This document shows, in pieces, positions 18,548 to 27,383 of a stretch of DNA of 63,881 nucleotides. Where the stretch lies: IMG/VR virus record IMGVR_UViG_3300017963_000283, positions 1 to 63,881 of that record, one strand, 5' to 3'. The notes below the pieces were generated by a model, which had not been told where the DNA came from, did no database searches, and was given only the letters and a program-made list of their open reading frames with translations. Origin of the DNA: a virus. The first letter of the stretch is position 1. Each line of letters starts with the position of its first letter. Position numbers and translations under genes: made by a program.

Positions 18548-20628
18548 TGGCCTTCGCAAAACTGAACTACCTCAAGATCGAGGACAACATAGCACGGCAG
18601 GCGCGGCTGACGGCAGTGGATCCGGCTGACGACTCGGTGGATCAGGCCGATAGCAACTTTCCGGTATCTAATATGCAGCTACTGCCGGTGTCCAAGCCGG
18701 GGCGCATCTGGAACCGGGTATCGTCGAGCGGGACCGGCAGCATGAATCTACAGGTATCGTTTACGGCGGCACAGAGCATCAATGTGATTGCGCTGGTGGG
18801 CCACAACTTGTCGTCGTCTGCCACGATCACGTTAAACGGCGGATCCTCTTTTAACCCTACCTCAAGCCAAGGCACGATGACCTGGCGGCGCAATGTGGCC
18901 TGGCATTATTTCAGCGCAGCCGAGTCTCACAAGTATTGGAACATAGAAATATCCGACGAGAAGAACGCCTATGGATTTGCGCAGATCGGCTATCTTGTCA
19001 TGGGTACACTAACAGAGTTGGACTTTGGCTACTCGCTGTCGTCCAGCTTTGCCGATGAGATGATCGGCTTGCGCAGCCAGACAGAGACGGCCGTGCCGAT
19101 CAACCGCCATCTGGCAGAGCGGTACCGGCTGATGCTGGAGTTCCAGCACGAGACAACCACGGACATCAGCACCTTGCGCTCGCTGTTTCTGGACTTGCTG
19201 GGGCCGGACGAGCCGGCGCTGTTTATCCCATACACCTCCGGCACTGAGGCTGTCTTTGGCCGCATCAATCAGGACAGCTTCCAGCGCGTCTACAGTTCAC
19301 CGGATACGGCGAGTGTGGCGGTTGAGTTGGTGGACGATCCCACGGGTGTTCCGGTAGTGGCTTACATGCCGGTGCTCAGGGACAACAGGGAGTTGCCGGA
19401 CGGCAGCAGCTTTACTAGGCAAACAGTAGCCTACTACAAGAATGAGCATCTCGAGCTGGTGGAGGTGGGCAGTGGTGTGCTGCGGACCGGCTGGGCCGGG
19501 AGTGTGGCCGGCATCAGTACCAGCAGCGGGCCGCACCATTATGACTATGACGAATATGGGACACTGCTGGAACCTGCGCGGACGAATGCGCTGAGCTATG
19601 GGCAGGACTTGAGCGTTTATACGCTAAGCGGTGTCACGGTGGCATCTGCGTCTACGGATGAGCCAAAGGCCACAGCAAGCGGGCTGGCATATAAGATAGA
19701 GGAAGCGCAAGCATCTGGGGCGCATCAGGTGTCATCTTCTGCCGTATCTTTTACGGCTGATACCGTCCAGGCTGTTGCACTGTTTTTGAAGGCGTCTGAA
19801 AGAACAGAATGTAAATATTACCTGGATGCGACAACGGGAACGAGTTATGCCGGAGCCACGATAGACTTGAGTGCTGCAACAATAGCGTCTTATGCTGGTA
19901 ATTCGGGCATATTACAAAGCGGCGCCATTGAAAGCTATGCAAACAGCTGGTACCGGGTCAACATGGGTGTACAGCTCGGCAGCGGCGTGACAAATGCCCA
20001 GCAAAGAGTATTGCTTGCCGATGCCACTAGCAGCGCCACCTATTCCGGTGTCTCCGGCTACGGCTTATATGCGTGGAATTTCCAGCACGAGGCAGACAAG
20101 TCGTTTTCGTCTAGTCCGATACTGACATCCGGTGCAACTTCTACCAGAAATGCCGATTTGTTATACGCGCCTTTTGATTTTGATACTCAGACCATGAGTG
20201 TGTATGTCAAATACATCAAAGCCAAGGTAGATACGGGAACGCAAGCACTAGTTCATATTGGAGGGGCTGCTGCAGCTGCTGATCCTCGTTTGGTGCTTTA
20301 TGAAACAGGTTCAGAGCAGCCGGGGTTCTCATATGATGACGGCATAAATTCACGGGCGATTACCGATACAACGGTGCTTGCTATTGGAGACACGGTGGAA
20401 CTATTGGGTGTTTTGTATCCAGACGGAACGGGCAAGGTTACAGTGTCTCAAAATGGTGGGGCAGCATCTACTTCCAGCGCATTTGCAGCCAATACATTTC
20501 CAGGTGCATTCAACGCTGATCGAATTTATATAGGATCTCAAGGTTCGACTGTTCAAGGGCCGTTTGTCGTCCAAGAAGTGAAGACATACCGAGGCGTCCA
20601 AACACTGGAGTTCATGCGTGAACTATGA
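18547..20628 (+). CDS. Tail-tip protein with C-terminal carbohydrate-binding-like domain
   Basis: 693 residues following the tape measure. Residues 1-270 resemble a tail or baseplate adaptor (PVSNMQLLPVSKPGRIWNRV, many aromatic beta segments). Residues about 330-690 start with LLEPARTNALSYGQDLSVYT, the signature of phage fibre domains of the head-spike/CBM type, and end with a LamG-like beta-sandwich (RIYIGSQGS). It probably positions or forms a receptor-binding element. It overlaps the next gene by 4 bases. Confidence 0.75.
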   Translation: MAFAKLNYLKIEDNIARQARLTAVDPADDSVDQADSNFPVSNMQLLPVSKPGRIWNRVSSSGTGSMNLQVSFTAAQSINVIALVGHNLSSSATITLNGGSSFNPTSSQGTMTWRRNVAWHYFSAAESHKYWNIEISDEKNAYGFAQIGYLVMGTLTELDFGYSLSSSFADEMIGLRSQTETAVPINRHLAERYRLMLEFQHETTTDISTLRSLFLDLLGPDEPALFIPYTSGTEAVFGRINQDSFQRVYSSPDTASVAVELVDDPTGVPVVAYMPVLRDNRELPDGSSFTRQTVAYYKNEHLELVEVGSGVLRTGWAGSVAGISTSSGPHHYDYDEYGTLLEPARTNALSYGQDLSVYTLSGVTVASASTDEPKATASGLAYKIEEAQASGAHQVSSSAVSFTADTVQAVALFLKASERTECKYYLDATTGTSYAGATIDLSAATIASYAGNSGILQSGAIESYANSWYRVNMGVQLGSGVTNAQQRVLLADATSSATYSGVSGYGLYAWNFQHEADKSFSSSPILTSGATSTRNADLLYAPFDFDTQTMSVYVKYIKAKVDTGTQALVHIGGAAAAADPRLVLYETGSEQPGFSYDDGINSRAITDTTVLAIGDTVELLGVLYPDGTGKVTVSQNGGAASTSSAFAANTFPGAFNADRIYIGSQGSTVQGPFVVQEVKTYRGVQTLEFMREL

Positions 20629-23417
20629 GTGACTTACTGGTAGAAATCGCGCTGGACAACGGCACGCTCTATTACTCCATCCACGGTACCTCCACCTCCA
20701 CGGCTTATTATGAAGGGCGTATCACGGGCATTGACAGCCTGAAGCGGACCATCCGGCCTGGTGGTGGCGTGTCGGCCATTCAGACGATTGGCTTTGAACT
20801 GGCGGACCAGGACGGCACACTGCGGACGCTGCATGAGAACCAGACCTTCAAGCGCCGGGCTGTCACAGTTAAGCTGGTAGACGACGAGGACAATGCTGTT
20901 ACTACACAGTTCGTGGGTGTGGTGGAGAGCGTAGCCGTCACGCCGGACTTGCTGCAGATAGAAGCGCGAGATGATTCCTGGGACGTACTGACGGAGAAGG
21001 TGCCGCTGCGAGTGTTCCCGGACATCTTTGGTGATATGCCGATCACTACACCAGTAGCACTGATTCCTATTGTCATCGGTACCGTATCCAGCACCAGCTT
21101 CGAGTCTCGGGGATCTATTCCGGCTTATCTGGTAGACCCATCCGTAACGGCGGCTAAGTACCGCTATGTGGCTGCACAGCATCCGCTCAAGTCTATTACA
21201 AAAGTGTATAGCCGGGGCAACGAAGTACCGTCTGGAGACTGGACTACAACCTATGTGGATACTACTACCAGCTACGGCACGGTCCGCATGACATACATTG
21301 ACGTTGACTACGACCTACGCGACGAAAACGGCGTGGATGATGTCACCTATGACGCCACCGGTATCACCGATGACAATTTGGAGTCCGGCAATTTGGAAAC
21401 GGATATTCCAGATTCACTCAAGCTGGTGCTGTCGAACCTGGACCAAACCTCGCCGCTGGTGGCAGCAGACTTCGCCAGTACCACTACAGTCAATGCGCAG
21501 TACACAGCACAATCTATCTCACTGTCTAATAACGGCTTGGCTGTGACCGAGTGGGGCATGACCTGGCTGGATGTGGTGGACATGTTTGCCGAGTCGTTCA
21601 ACTTGCAGTTTTTTGTCAACTCATCCGGCAAATTTAAGATGCGCTTTGATGATGCGCAGACCGGGACCAGTACCAAGACATACTTTGACTCACAGGACAT
21701 CATCCAGGGCAGCTTTTCTATCGATTCGCCCAGCGATAACGTATCCACGCTGGAGTGCTCCTACGCTTATGACTTTGCACGGGGACGTTTTACGGCCAGG
21801 AAGAGTTATAACGATGCTACGGAGCAGACTGCGCTGGGCCGGAATATCGAGGAAGAGGCTGAACTGCACGGCATCCGCTCCATCAACGATGCGCAGAAGA
21901 TAGCACAGATCAGACTGTTCCAGCAGCGCTCCAGTCGGGATGTGGTGTCATTTCGCATTCCAGCCAAGTCCTATCTAGAGCTGGGAGACTTTGTTTCCGT
22001 CACGCATTGGGCTGGACCGTCCAGCAATAACGTCGGCTATGATGAGACGCTGTTCTGCATCTACGAGTTGAACTTGACTGTTGATGGAAACGGGCTGTTT
22101 CATGACTTGCTATTGATAGACCATCCTGGGCTGACGGTGGGCTCGCCGGCGGATTCGGAAGAAACCAGGACCACGCAAACGCTGTCGCAGCGGTCGCCGG
22201 ATATTGCCTCTGATGTGGTGTGGACCTCTACGGATGCGGATACGGTCGCTTGGTCCGCCAATGATCTGAAGATTGGCGATGCTTTATACGAAACGATTTC
22301 TAGCAGCAATACGGGGAATATGTCTGCGAAGACATATGTTTATTTCGATCCGGATACCTCTGAAAGTACATATCAGGTAACCACCACGTTTTCGAGTGCG
22401 GTAGGAGGGCGAAAGGTTCTGCTGGCTGAATGTGTGAACGGAACCAACTCAGCAAAAATTAAAAATTACGTGGGCTGGGTTGAAACGGGCGTGGGTGGTG
22501 GTGGATCGGATATGCCCAATCAAGTTACTGAAGATGAGATTACAACACCGGACCTTGGTTCAATCAATGCCGATCTGGGGAGTATTACTGCCGGAACAGT
22601 AACGGGTGCAACGATTCGCACGGCAGCTAGTGGTGCGAGAATCCAACTGACTTCCAGCGCGCTTGAAGTTTATGATGCGTCGGTTAAGAGAATAGACATT
22701 CCGACAACTGCCGATCGAATAAACTTTTATCATACAGGTTCATTAAATGGCTTCTTTCAGGGGTCAGACGGAGTTGGCGGAATTGCGTGTTTTGGGAACT
22801 TGGCAGCACTTGACTCTGGTAACGGTATTAGATTGGTGGGTGGAGGTGATGGTACTGCCGGGATTGATGCTTTTGGAGGCTGTACATATTTGACAGTTTA
22901 TGGAAACTTGCTCCCATCTTCAACGGGAACGGATTTGGGCGGTTCTTCAAATAGGTGGGATTTATACGGCGAAACCATTTATGCTTATGGCAACATTCAA
23001 CCGTCATCTGATGATAGCGGATCGGTGGGTACCGCAAGCGTCGCTTTTGGCAATGTTTACGCCAATGAGGGAGACTTTGACTATCTTGATACTATAGATT
23101 TAGGATCTCTTTTATGGAAATGTCCAACCCGTCCAGATACGGATGATAGTTACAATTTTGGTCATCCTGATTACAGGTGGTCAACCATTTACTGCACAAC
23201 ATTAACCGAGGGAGACATTGAATTTGCAAATGGTTGGAATATAAGAGAGTTGGGCCTGCGCGACGAGAACAGGAATAAATCGTTTGGTTGGATTAGAAAA
23301 CACCATCCAGACGGACTCCAAATATCGGATCAAAGTGGTAAACTAGTTTTAGTTATTCATGGGAACGGGAATTTGTATGTTTCCGGTAAGATATTACCCA
23401 TGAACGAATTACCGTGA
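20625..23417 (+). CDS. Tail hub / fibre protein
   Basis: 930 residues. The first ~480 look like a tail hub (beta domains, RLFQQRSSRDVVSFRIPAKS, typical of siphophage central tail proteins). The region from about 640 on is fibre-like, with LGSINADLGSITAGTVTGAT and repeated GTDLGGSSNRWDLYGETIYA motifs, then a C-terminal segment. Such Gly-x-Ser-x-x-RW repeats are common in phage tail fibres. Base composition turns AT-rich in the fibre half, suggesting a separately acquired host-range module. Confidence 0.8.
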   Translation: MSDLLVEIALDNGTLYYSIHGTSTSTAYYEGRITGIDSLKRTIRPGGGVSAIQTIGFELADQDGTLRTLHENQTFKRRAVTVKLVDDEDNAVTTQFVGVVESVAVTPDLLQIEARDDSWDVLTEKVPLRVFPDIFGDMPITTPVALIPIVIGTVSSTSFESRGSIPAYLVDPSVTAAKYRYVAAQHPLKSITKVYSRGNEVPSGDWTTTYVDTTTSYGTVRMTYIDVDYDLRDENGVDDVTYDATGITDDNLESGNLETDIPDSLKLVLSNLDQTSPLVAADFASTTTVNAQYTAQSISLSNNGLAVTEWGMTWLDVVDMFAESFNLQFFVNSSGKFKMRFDDAQTGTSTKTYFDSQDIIQGSFSIDSPSDNVSTLECSYAYDFARGRFTARKSYNDATEQTALGRNIEEEAELHGIRSINDAQKIAQIRLFQQRSSRDVVSFRIPAKSYLELGDFVSVTHWAGPSSNNVGYDETLFCIYELNLTVDGNGLFHDLLLIDHPGLTVGSPADSEETRTTQTLSQRSPDIASDVVWTSTDADTVAWSANDLKIGDALYETISSSNTGNMSAKTYVYFDPDTSESTYQVTTTFSSAVGGRKVLLAECVNGTNSAKIKNYVGWVETGVGGGGSDMPNQVTEDEITTPDLGSINADLGSITAGTVTGATIRTAASGARIQLTSSALEVYDASVKRIDIPTTADRINFYHTGSLNGFFQGSDGVGGIACFGNLAALDSGNGIRLVGGGDGTAGIDAFGGCTYLTVYGNLLPSSTGTDLGGSSNRWDLYGETIYAYGNIQPSSDDSGSVGTASVAFGNVYANEGDFDYLDTIDLGSLLWKCPTRPDTDDSYNFGHPDYRWSTIYCTTLTEGDIEFANGWNIRELGLRDENRNKSFGWIRKHHPDGLQISDQSGKLVLVIHGNGNLYVSGKILPMNELP

Positions 23418-23440
23418 TTTGTATTTGTGAGGGGTAAGTC

Positions 23441-23752
23441 ATGAAGGTATTTTTATCGCTTTTTGTGCTTTTGAGTATTGCTTGTTTTGTTGTTGCTGAT
23501 CCCGGAGAAGGTTATATCATCAAGAGAACCATACCCGCCCAATTTGTTGATGGTGTACAGATATCGAGTGAGCAAATTGTTCACTTCAGACAAACATTGA
23601 ACTGGGGTTCCTGTACATCCTCTTGGGATTTACTGTTGACTGAAATTCATGAAAATGAAGCTCGGAAGCTGCGCAGGATAGTCATTGAAGAGGGAATAGC
23701 CGGTTTAGAGTTACGTGGATTTGAGTGTGTTTCTGTGATTTTAGTCGAATAG
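23441..23752 (+). CDS. Small secreted protein
   Basis: 103 residues with a clear Sec signal (MKVFLSLFVLLSIACFVVAD, cleavage near Ala19). The mature part is short, with two Cys and no known motif. Its place between tail fibres and the cohesin/dockerin genes suggests a periplasmic or surface role late in infection. GAGGGG site upstream. Confidence 0.6.
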   Translation: MKVFLSLFVLLSIACFVVADPGEGYIIKRTIPAQFVDGVQISSEQIVHFRQTLNWGSCTSSWDLLLTEIHENEARKLRRIVIEEGIAGLELRGFECVSVILVE

Positions 23753-23756
23753 CAAT

Positions 23757-23954
23757 ATGGTTAGTATAGATTTTGCTGTAACTAGGGACACCCTAAAGGC
23801 ACTGTCGTTGGACGTTGTTCGTCTTGAGGTTAAGCTATCAGAACTGCAGGCAGAGAATGAGCGCCTCAAGTCTGTGCTGGAAGAGAAAAACGCAACGATA
23901 CGACAGCTTGAGAAAGAGAAGCGCCGGCCGGTGGAAGGAGTGACTGCAAGCTAG
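23757..23954 (+). CDS. Small coiled-coil protein (65 aa)
   Basis: Heptad-rich sequence (LEVKLSELQAENERLKSVLE) predicts one long coiled coil. No signal peptide or membrane span. Starts four bases after the previous stop with a weak ribosome site. Function unknown. Confidence 0.55.
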   Translation: MVSIDFAVTRDTLKALSLDVVRLEVKLSELQAENERLKSVLEEKNATIRQLEKEKRRPVEGVTAS

Positions 23955-23959
23955 GGAAA

Positions 23960-24490
23960 ATGGTTATGGCTACTTTTCTCAGCCGCCTCCGGGCGGCTTT
24001 TTTATTGCCTGTTTTTTGTTGTCTGCTACAGGCACAGTCGGTGCAGCTGCAGTGGGATGCGAACAGCGAAGCCGATCTGCTGGGTTATCGCATGTACCGC
24101 TCTACTCAGTCCGGCTTCGGTTACCAGGCCATCGGTGAGATTACCTGCCCACCGGAGGACACGAGCTGCTGCACCTTTACAGACGATACCATTCTGCCAC
24201 GTGAGACTTATTACTATGTGGCCACTGCGTATGACAGCGAGGAACTGGAGTCCGGCTTTTCCAATGAGGTGAACTATACCGGCGTTTGTCCCGGTGATGT
24301 GAACGGCGATGGCAACAGGGACATCTTAGACGCCGGATTGATTCTGAATCACACCGTCAACCTATTTCCACTGACTGGGCTGGACCTGGAAGCAGCTGAC
24401 GTGAACGGGGATGGAGCCGTCAATGTCCTAGATGCGCAGCATTTAAAAAATCATATTGTAGGGACGGATCTTTTAGATGCTTGTAATTGA
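23960..24490 (+). CDS. Secreted FN3-dockerin protein
   Basis: 176 residues: signal peptide (RLRAAFLLPVFCCLLQAQS, about 9-27), a fibronectin type III-like domain (about 28-105, with DANSEADLLGYRMYRST and TYYYVATAYDSE), then a type I-like dockerin of two calcium loops: DVNGDGNRDILDA (113-125) and DVNGDGAVNVLDA (147-159), each followed by LxxxH or LKNH. Dockerins bind cohesin domains; the next gene encodes one. The gene overlaps that gene by 14 bases. Its first codons overlap a terminator hairpin. An unexpected protein for a phage; function inferred. Confidence 0.8.
   Translation: MVMATFLSRLRAAFLLPVFCCLLQAQSVQLQWDANSEADLLGYRMYRSTQSGFGYQAIGEITCPPEDTSCCTFTDDTILPRETYYYVATAYDSEELESGFSNEVNYTGVCPGDVNGDGNRDILDAGLILNHTVNLFPLTGLDLEAADVNGDGAVNVLDAQHLKNHIVGTDLLDACN
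23981..24003 (+). terminator. Terminator hairpin inside the dockerin gene start
   Basis: AGCCGCC (23981-23987) pairs with GGCGGCT (23992-23998), followed by a T-run to 24003. It lies within codons 8-15 of the FN3-dockerin gene, so transcripts from upstream could be cut there. TTG 24005 is a possible downstream start but would remove the charged part of the signal peptide. Confidence 0.75.
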
Positions 24491-25136
24491 AAGTAAGGCA
24501 GCCAAAGCAGGTGAGCAAGTCCAGGTCGGAATCTGGCTGGACGAGCGCACCGTCTACGGCTTGCAGTTTGACATCGTTTACGATCCGGCGGCACTGGAGT
24601 TTGTGTCCTGGGACAGCGCACTAGCAGCTACTACCAATCCAGAGACGGGCCGGTTTAATTTTGCTGTAGCCAGGGACGGGACACAACAGCCGCTGCCGGA
24701 GTATATCGGCAGTTTAGTTTTTAACGTCAGCGGTCCTTCTACATTATCTATTGTGGACGTAGTAGCCGGTGACTCGACAGCACAAGCAGTTTCTCTGTCC
24801 ACTCAGGACGGGGCAATAACTATTGAGGAGAACAACGTGAACTTACGAATCGAGTTTCAAGAATTTCAATCCGGGGTGCCCATTCCAGATAGTGCGGATG
24901 GTATCAGAGTATTCGAATCGGACGGGGCAGATCCTGCCACGGCTAATCTCGTGGTTCTTGGAGATATTGCTACGTTGGTTGGAACGTTTACCGTCTCATC
25001 GAATCGCGGGCAGAGGTGGTATTTCGGTGCTTATTTCAACGAAGGCGGCATTGGTCCAGCGGGCAATGTCACGGTATTCGACACCAACGTCCCTCCTACT
25101 GAAGCGCCTGGTGCGCCGACTGTAACTGTTGTCTAA
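24477..25136 (+). CDS. Cohesin-domain protein
   Basis: 219 residues. Residues about 5-118 follow the cohesin fold: AKAGEQVQVGIWL, VYGLQFDIVYDPAALEFVSW, IGSLVFNVSG and a closing DGAITIE strand. Residues 120-219 form a second beta domain (LRIEFQEFQSGVPIPDSADG) of unknown type. It has no signal peptide of its own. It overlaps the dockerin gene by 14 bases in the +1 frame, so it is either separately translated or joined to it by frameshifting. Cohesins bind dockerins, usually in cellulosomes or related surface complexes. Confidence 0.75.
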   Translation: MLVIESKAAKAGEQVQVGIWLDERTVYGLQFDIVYDPAALEFVSWDSALAATTNPETGRFNFAVARDGTQQPLPEYIGSLVFNVSGPSTLSIVDVVAGDSTAQAVSLSTQDGAITIEENNVNLRIEFQEFQSGVPIPDSADGIRVFESDGADPATANLVVLGDIATLVGTFTVSSNRGQRWYFGAYFNEGGIGPAGNVTVFDTNVPPTEAPGAPTVTVV

Positions 25137-25237
25137 TGAACGTGCGGCAACTTCTCGAATGGATCTGGTATTGGCTGCGCAGACGCGGCCACCGACCCAA
25201 AGAAGCACCACCAGCACCATCGGTTGAAAGAGCATGA
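25136..25237 (+). CDS. Tiny basic protein (33 aa)
   Basis: ATG shares a base with the cohesin gene stop, and the stop overlaps the next ATG (ATGA). The product, MNVRQLLEWIWYWLRRRGHR and a Pro-rich tail, is an amphipathic Trp-rich helix. Position at the start of the lysis cassette suggests membrane interaction. Too short for any family call. Confidence 0.45.
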   Translation: MNVRQLLEWIWYWLRRRGHRPKEAPPAPSVERA

Positions 25238-25704
25238 GAATCACAGTCCTGCGTCTCAACGGTGAGAAAGAAGACACCGTTGGCCTGCTGTTTGTGGACC
25301 GGCAGTGGTTCGGCCTGACTCTCGAGGATGAGCAGCGGCTGGTGAAGGTACCGGCAGAAACGCGCATCCCAGCCGGTGACTATGAGGTGGAGCTGCGCAA
25401 GGCGGGGACATTACACGACAGGTACAAAGATCTCTACTCCTGGCACGAGGGGATGCTGCATATTCGCAAGGTTCCCGGCTTTACGTGGATCTACTTCCAC
25501 CGCGGCGTCAGGGAGTCGCATTCGGCGGGCTGCATCCTGGTAGCGGATGGGCTGAGCCGGTCCAATATCGGCGGCAGGCTGGCAGAACTAGCTAACTCGG
25601 CTGAAGGCTACGAGCGGTTCTACCAGCACGTTCTGCCAGCAGCACGGGCCGGGGATCTGCGGGTAACGATCCAGGACGAGATAAAGATGGAGACAATATT
25701 ATGA
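25234..25704 (+). CDS. DUF5675-family lysis-region protein
   Basis: 156 residues matching the DUF5675 pattern found in phage lysis modules: GLLFVDRQWFGLTLEDEQR, IPAGDYEVEL, and GMLHIRKVPGFTWIYFHRGV followed by a Ser-His-Ser-Ala-Gly-Cys-Ile segment reminiscent of L,D-transpeptidase active sites (H...SxGC). A peptidoglycan-related activity is plausible but not shown. No other endolysin candidate was recognised in the window, so it may be the endolysin. Confidence 0.7.
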   Translation: MRITVLRLNGEKEDTVGLLFVDRQWFGLTLEDEQRLVKVPAETRIPAGDYEVELRKAGTLHDRYKDLYSWHEGMLHIRKVPGFTWIYFHRGVRESHSAGCILVADGLSRSNIGGRLAELANSAEGYERFYQHVLPAARAGDLRVTIQDEIKMETIL

Positions 25705-25853
25705 GACCAAAAGTAGCAATCACTATGATCCTCGGTTTTGCGCTGGGCTTTTCATTTGCCGGGCTGGTCCCGGCTGCAGCTGTTAAGGCATGGCCGGCGC
25801 TGTTTGTAGCAGTACCGTTGGCACTGTGGGCGGTCTGGAAGTTGAAGGTGTGA
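25701..25853 (+). CDS. Small membrane protein, possible holin
   Basis: 50 residues with two hydrophobic spans (ITMILGFALGFSFAGLV and ALFVAVPLALWAVW) and a basic end. ATGA overlap with the DUF5675-like gene places it in the lysis cassette. Size and topology fit a class II holin or antiholin; inference only. Confidence 0.6.
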   Translation: MRPKVAITMILGFALGFSFAGLVPAAAVKAWPALFVAVPLALWAVWKLKV

Positions 25854-25854
25854 C

Positions 25855-26358
25855 ATGGGATTTCTAGGCGACATTTTCGGCGGTGGCTTGAAAGGGGCAA
25901 TGGAAGGTGTGGATGTTATCCTGTCCCGGTTCAAGGGCAAGCCGATAGGTGAGCAGGAAAAGGCCGAGATCAAGCTGGCACTGGAGCAGTTGCTACAGAA
26001 GCGCGACTCGGAAATAGAGCAGACCATTCGCACTGAACTGACAGCCAAGGAGCGTATCTTAGTTGCCGAGTTAAGTTCGGGTGACAACTACACCAGACGG
26101 GCTCGGCCCACGGTTGTCTATTTCGGATTACTGGTGATTACCTATAACTACTGTGTCATCCCGACTATCCAGACATTGCAGGGGCTGATGCTGCAGCCGT
26201 TCGCGTTGCCCACGGAGTTCTGGATAGCCTGGGGCGGTATTGTCTCGACATGGGTGGTTGGTAGATCGGCTGAGAAGCGCGGCACCAGAAACAGGCTAGT
26301 CAGCAATATTACGGGTGCTCCGCTGGTAGGAAGCAGGCTCCTGGATGAGCCAAGCTAG
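25855..26358 (+). CDS. Holin of the 3-TM phage family
   Basis: 167 residues. The N-terminal GFLGDIFGGGLKGAMEGV, a charged helix and ELSSGDNYTRRARPTVVYFG before two membrane spans match the phage 3TM holin family. Such holins open the inner membrane to release endolysin. Starts one base after the small membrane protein. Confidence 0.8.
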   Translation: MGFLGDIFGGGLKGAMEGVDVILSRFKGKPIGEQEKAEIKLALEQLLQKRDSEIEQTIRTELTAKERILVAELSSGDNYTRRARPTVVYFGLLVITYNYCVIPTIQTLQGLMLQPFALPTEFWIAWGGIVSTWVVGRSAEKRGTRNRLVSNITGAPLVGSRLLDEPS

Positions 26359-26369
26359 GCGGTGTTGAA

Positions 26370-26645
26370 GTGAACAATCAAGACCGAGACTTACTCAACT
26401 GCTATGTCGGCGAGTTCTCAGCACTGCGCACGCTGGTCCAGGAACACATCAAGCAGGGGCAGGAGTTTAGAGCAGACCTGAAGGCCGACATCAAGGCGCT
26501 GGAGGCTACCATCCGGGGCAATGGATCGCAGGGGCTGTGCAGCCGGGTAGATGCCGTGGAGTCTCGTGTCAAATGGCTCTGGGGCGTGTTCACGGCAGCG
26601 GTGCTGGCCGTGGTAACGGCAATGCTGGGCAAAGGCGGTGGCTAA
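26370..26645 (+). CDS. XhlA-like membrane-anchored coiled-coil protein
   Basis: 91 residues, GTG start: soluble helical part (FSALRTLVQEHIKQGQEFRA) followed by a C-terminal membrane span (LWGVFTAAVLAVVTAMLG). This layout matches XhlA/hemolysin-type lysis accessory proteins. Between the holin and the spanin-like gene, consistent with that role. Confidence 0.65.
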   Translation: MNNQDRDLLNCYVGEFSALRTLVQEHIKQGQEFRADLKADIKALEATIRGNGSQGLCSRVDAVESRVKWLWGVFTAAVLAVVTAMLGKGGG

Positions 26646-26648
26646 TGG

Positions 26649-26999
26649 ATGACCCGCCTATTACTGTGTCTGCTGCTATGTCTGTCACCCTGCCTTGACT
26701 GCGGCAGGAAGCGTATCCCAGCCGAGACGCCGGAACAGATAGCCACTTATGGCCGCTTGGCTGTGCTGGATTTTAACCAGAAGAACAGCCGCTGCCAGAA
26801 GCTCATCAAGCAGTACAATGCCAAGCTACAGCAGCTGAACCGGCTGGCTAGTGTGCTGGACCTCCACGAGAACACCTTGGAACAGCAGCGGGAATTGCTA
26901 CGGCAGGCGCTTGGGCTGATCCGGGAATTGCGGCAGCTGTATGAGGGCTCTGCCGATAACCTGGAGCAAATAGAAGAGACACTAGAGGCGATGTTGTGA
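26649..26999 (+). CDS. Spanin-like lipoprotein / coiled-coil protein
   Basis: 116 residues. The start TRLLLCLLLCLSPCLDCGRK is a signal peptide with a lipobox-like LDC, followed by a long coiled coil (LIKQYNAKLQQLNRLASVLD and on). In lysis cassettes this organisation suggests an outer-membrane spanin or similar. Cys-rich signal leaves the exact lipidated Cys uncertain. Confidence 0.6.
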   Translation: MTRLLLCLLLCLSPCLDCGRKRIPAETPEQIATYGRLAVLDFNQKNSRCQKLIKQYNAKLQQLNRLASVLDLHENTLEQQRELLRQALGLIRELRQLYEGSADNLEQIEETLEAML

Positions 27000-27115
27000 C
27001 TGGAATATTCTGGGCCATTCAGGCGCTGGTAGTGCCTGTTATTGCTGTTGTACTGGCCGGGTTCCTGTTCCGGCTGGGCTGGAAACTGGCTGATGCTGTG
27101 GTGGGGCAGAAATGA
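26996..27115 (+). CDS. Tiny membrane protein at end of lysis cassette
   Basis: GTG-started frame of 39 codons overlapping the previous stop by 4 bases (GTGA). Composition is a single or double hydrophobic span (VTGIFWAIQALVVPVIAVVL) with a short polar tail. Possible inner-membrane partner or antiholin. The stop abuts the minus-strand terminator. Confidence 0.5.
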   Translation: MTGIFWAIQALVVPVIAVVLAGFLFRLGWKLADAVVGQK

Positions 27116-27140
27116 AAAAGCCCCGCTGGTGGGCGGGGCT
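27115..27140 (-). terminator. Terminator of the minus-strand operon
   Basis: AGCCCCGC (27119-27126) and GCGGGGCT (27133-27140) form an 8-bp stem with a TGGTGG loop. The As at 27115-27119 give a T-run on the minus strand, so it ends minus-strand transcription right at the convergent boundary with the lysis genes. On the plus strand the T-run is missing, but the stem may still slow polymerase. Confidence 0.8.
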
Positions 27141-27146
27141 GGGTTG

Positions 27147-27383
27147 TCATGAATTGTCAAATGGAAGTTTGACGTGAGCCCATGCTTGGTAATCAGCTAG
27201 GTGATAGTAGGCACCTTCGATGTTTCCATCCAAGATCATTTCTTGGGCAAGGGACAGGTCTTTAATGGCATCATCGGCTGCCCATGTCAAACCACCATCG
27301 TTCGCTCTCCATTCCTTGAGGACTTCGTTTTTACATTCATGAAGTATGTCGAGAATCCTGTTTTGCTGTTCTGTGGTTTTCAT
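27147..27383 (-). CDS. Small hypothetical protein, minus operon last gene
   Basis: 78 residues, mostly helical and acidic (NRILDILHECKNEVLKEW; IKDLSLAQEMILDG). No family recognised. It overlaps the upstream gene by 4 bases and ends next to the operon terminator. Confidence 0.6.
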   Translation of the reverse strand: MKTTEQQNRILDILHECKNEVLKEWRANDGGLTWAADDAIKDLSLAQEMILDGNIEGAYYHLADYQAWAHVKLPFDNS

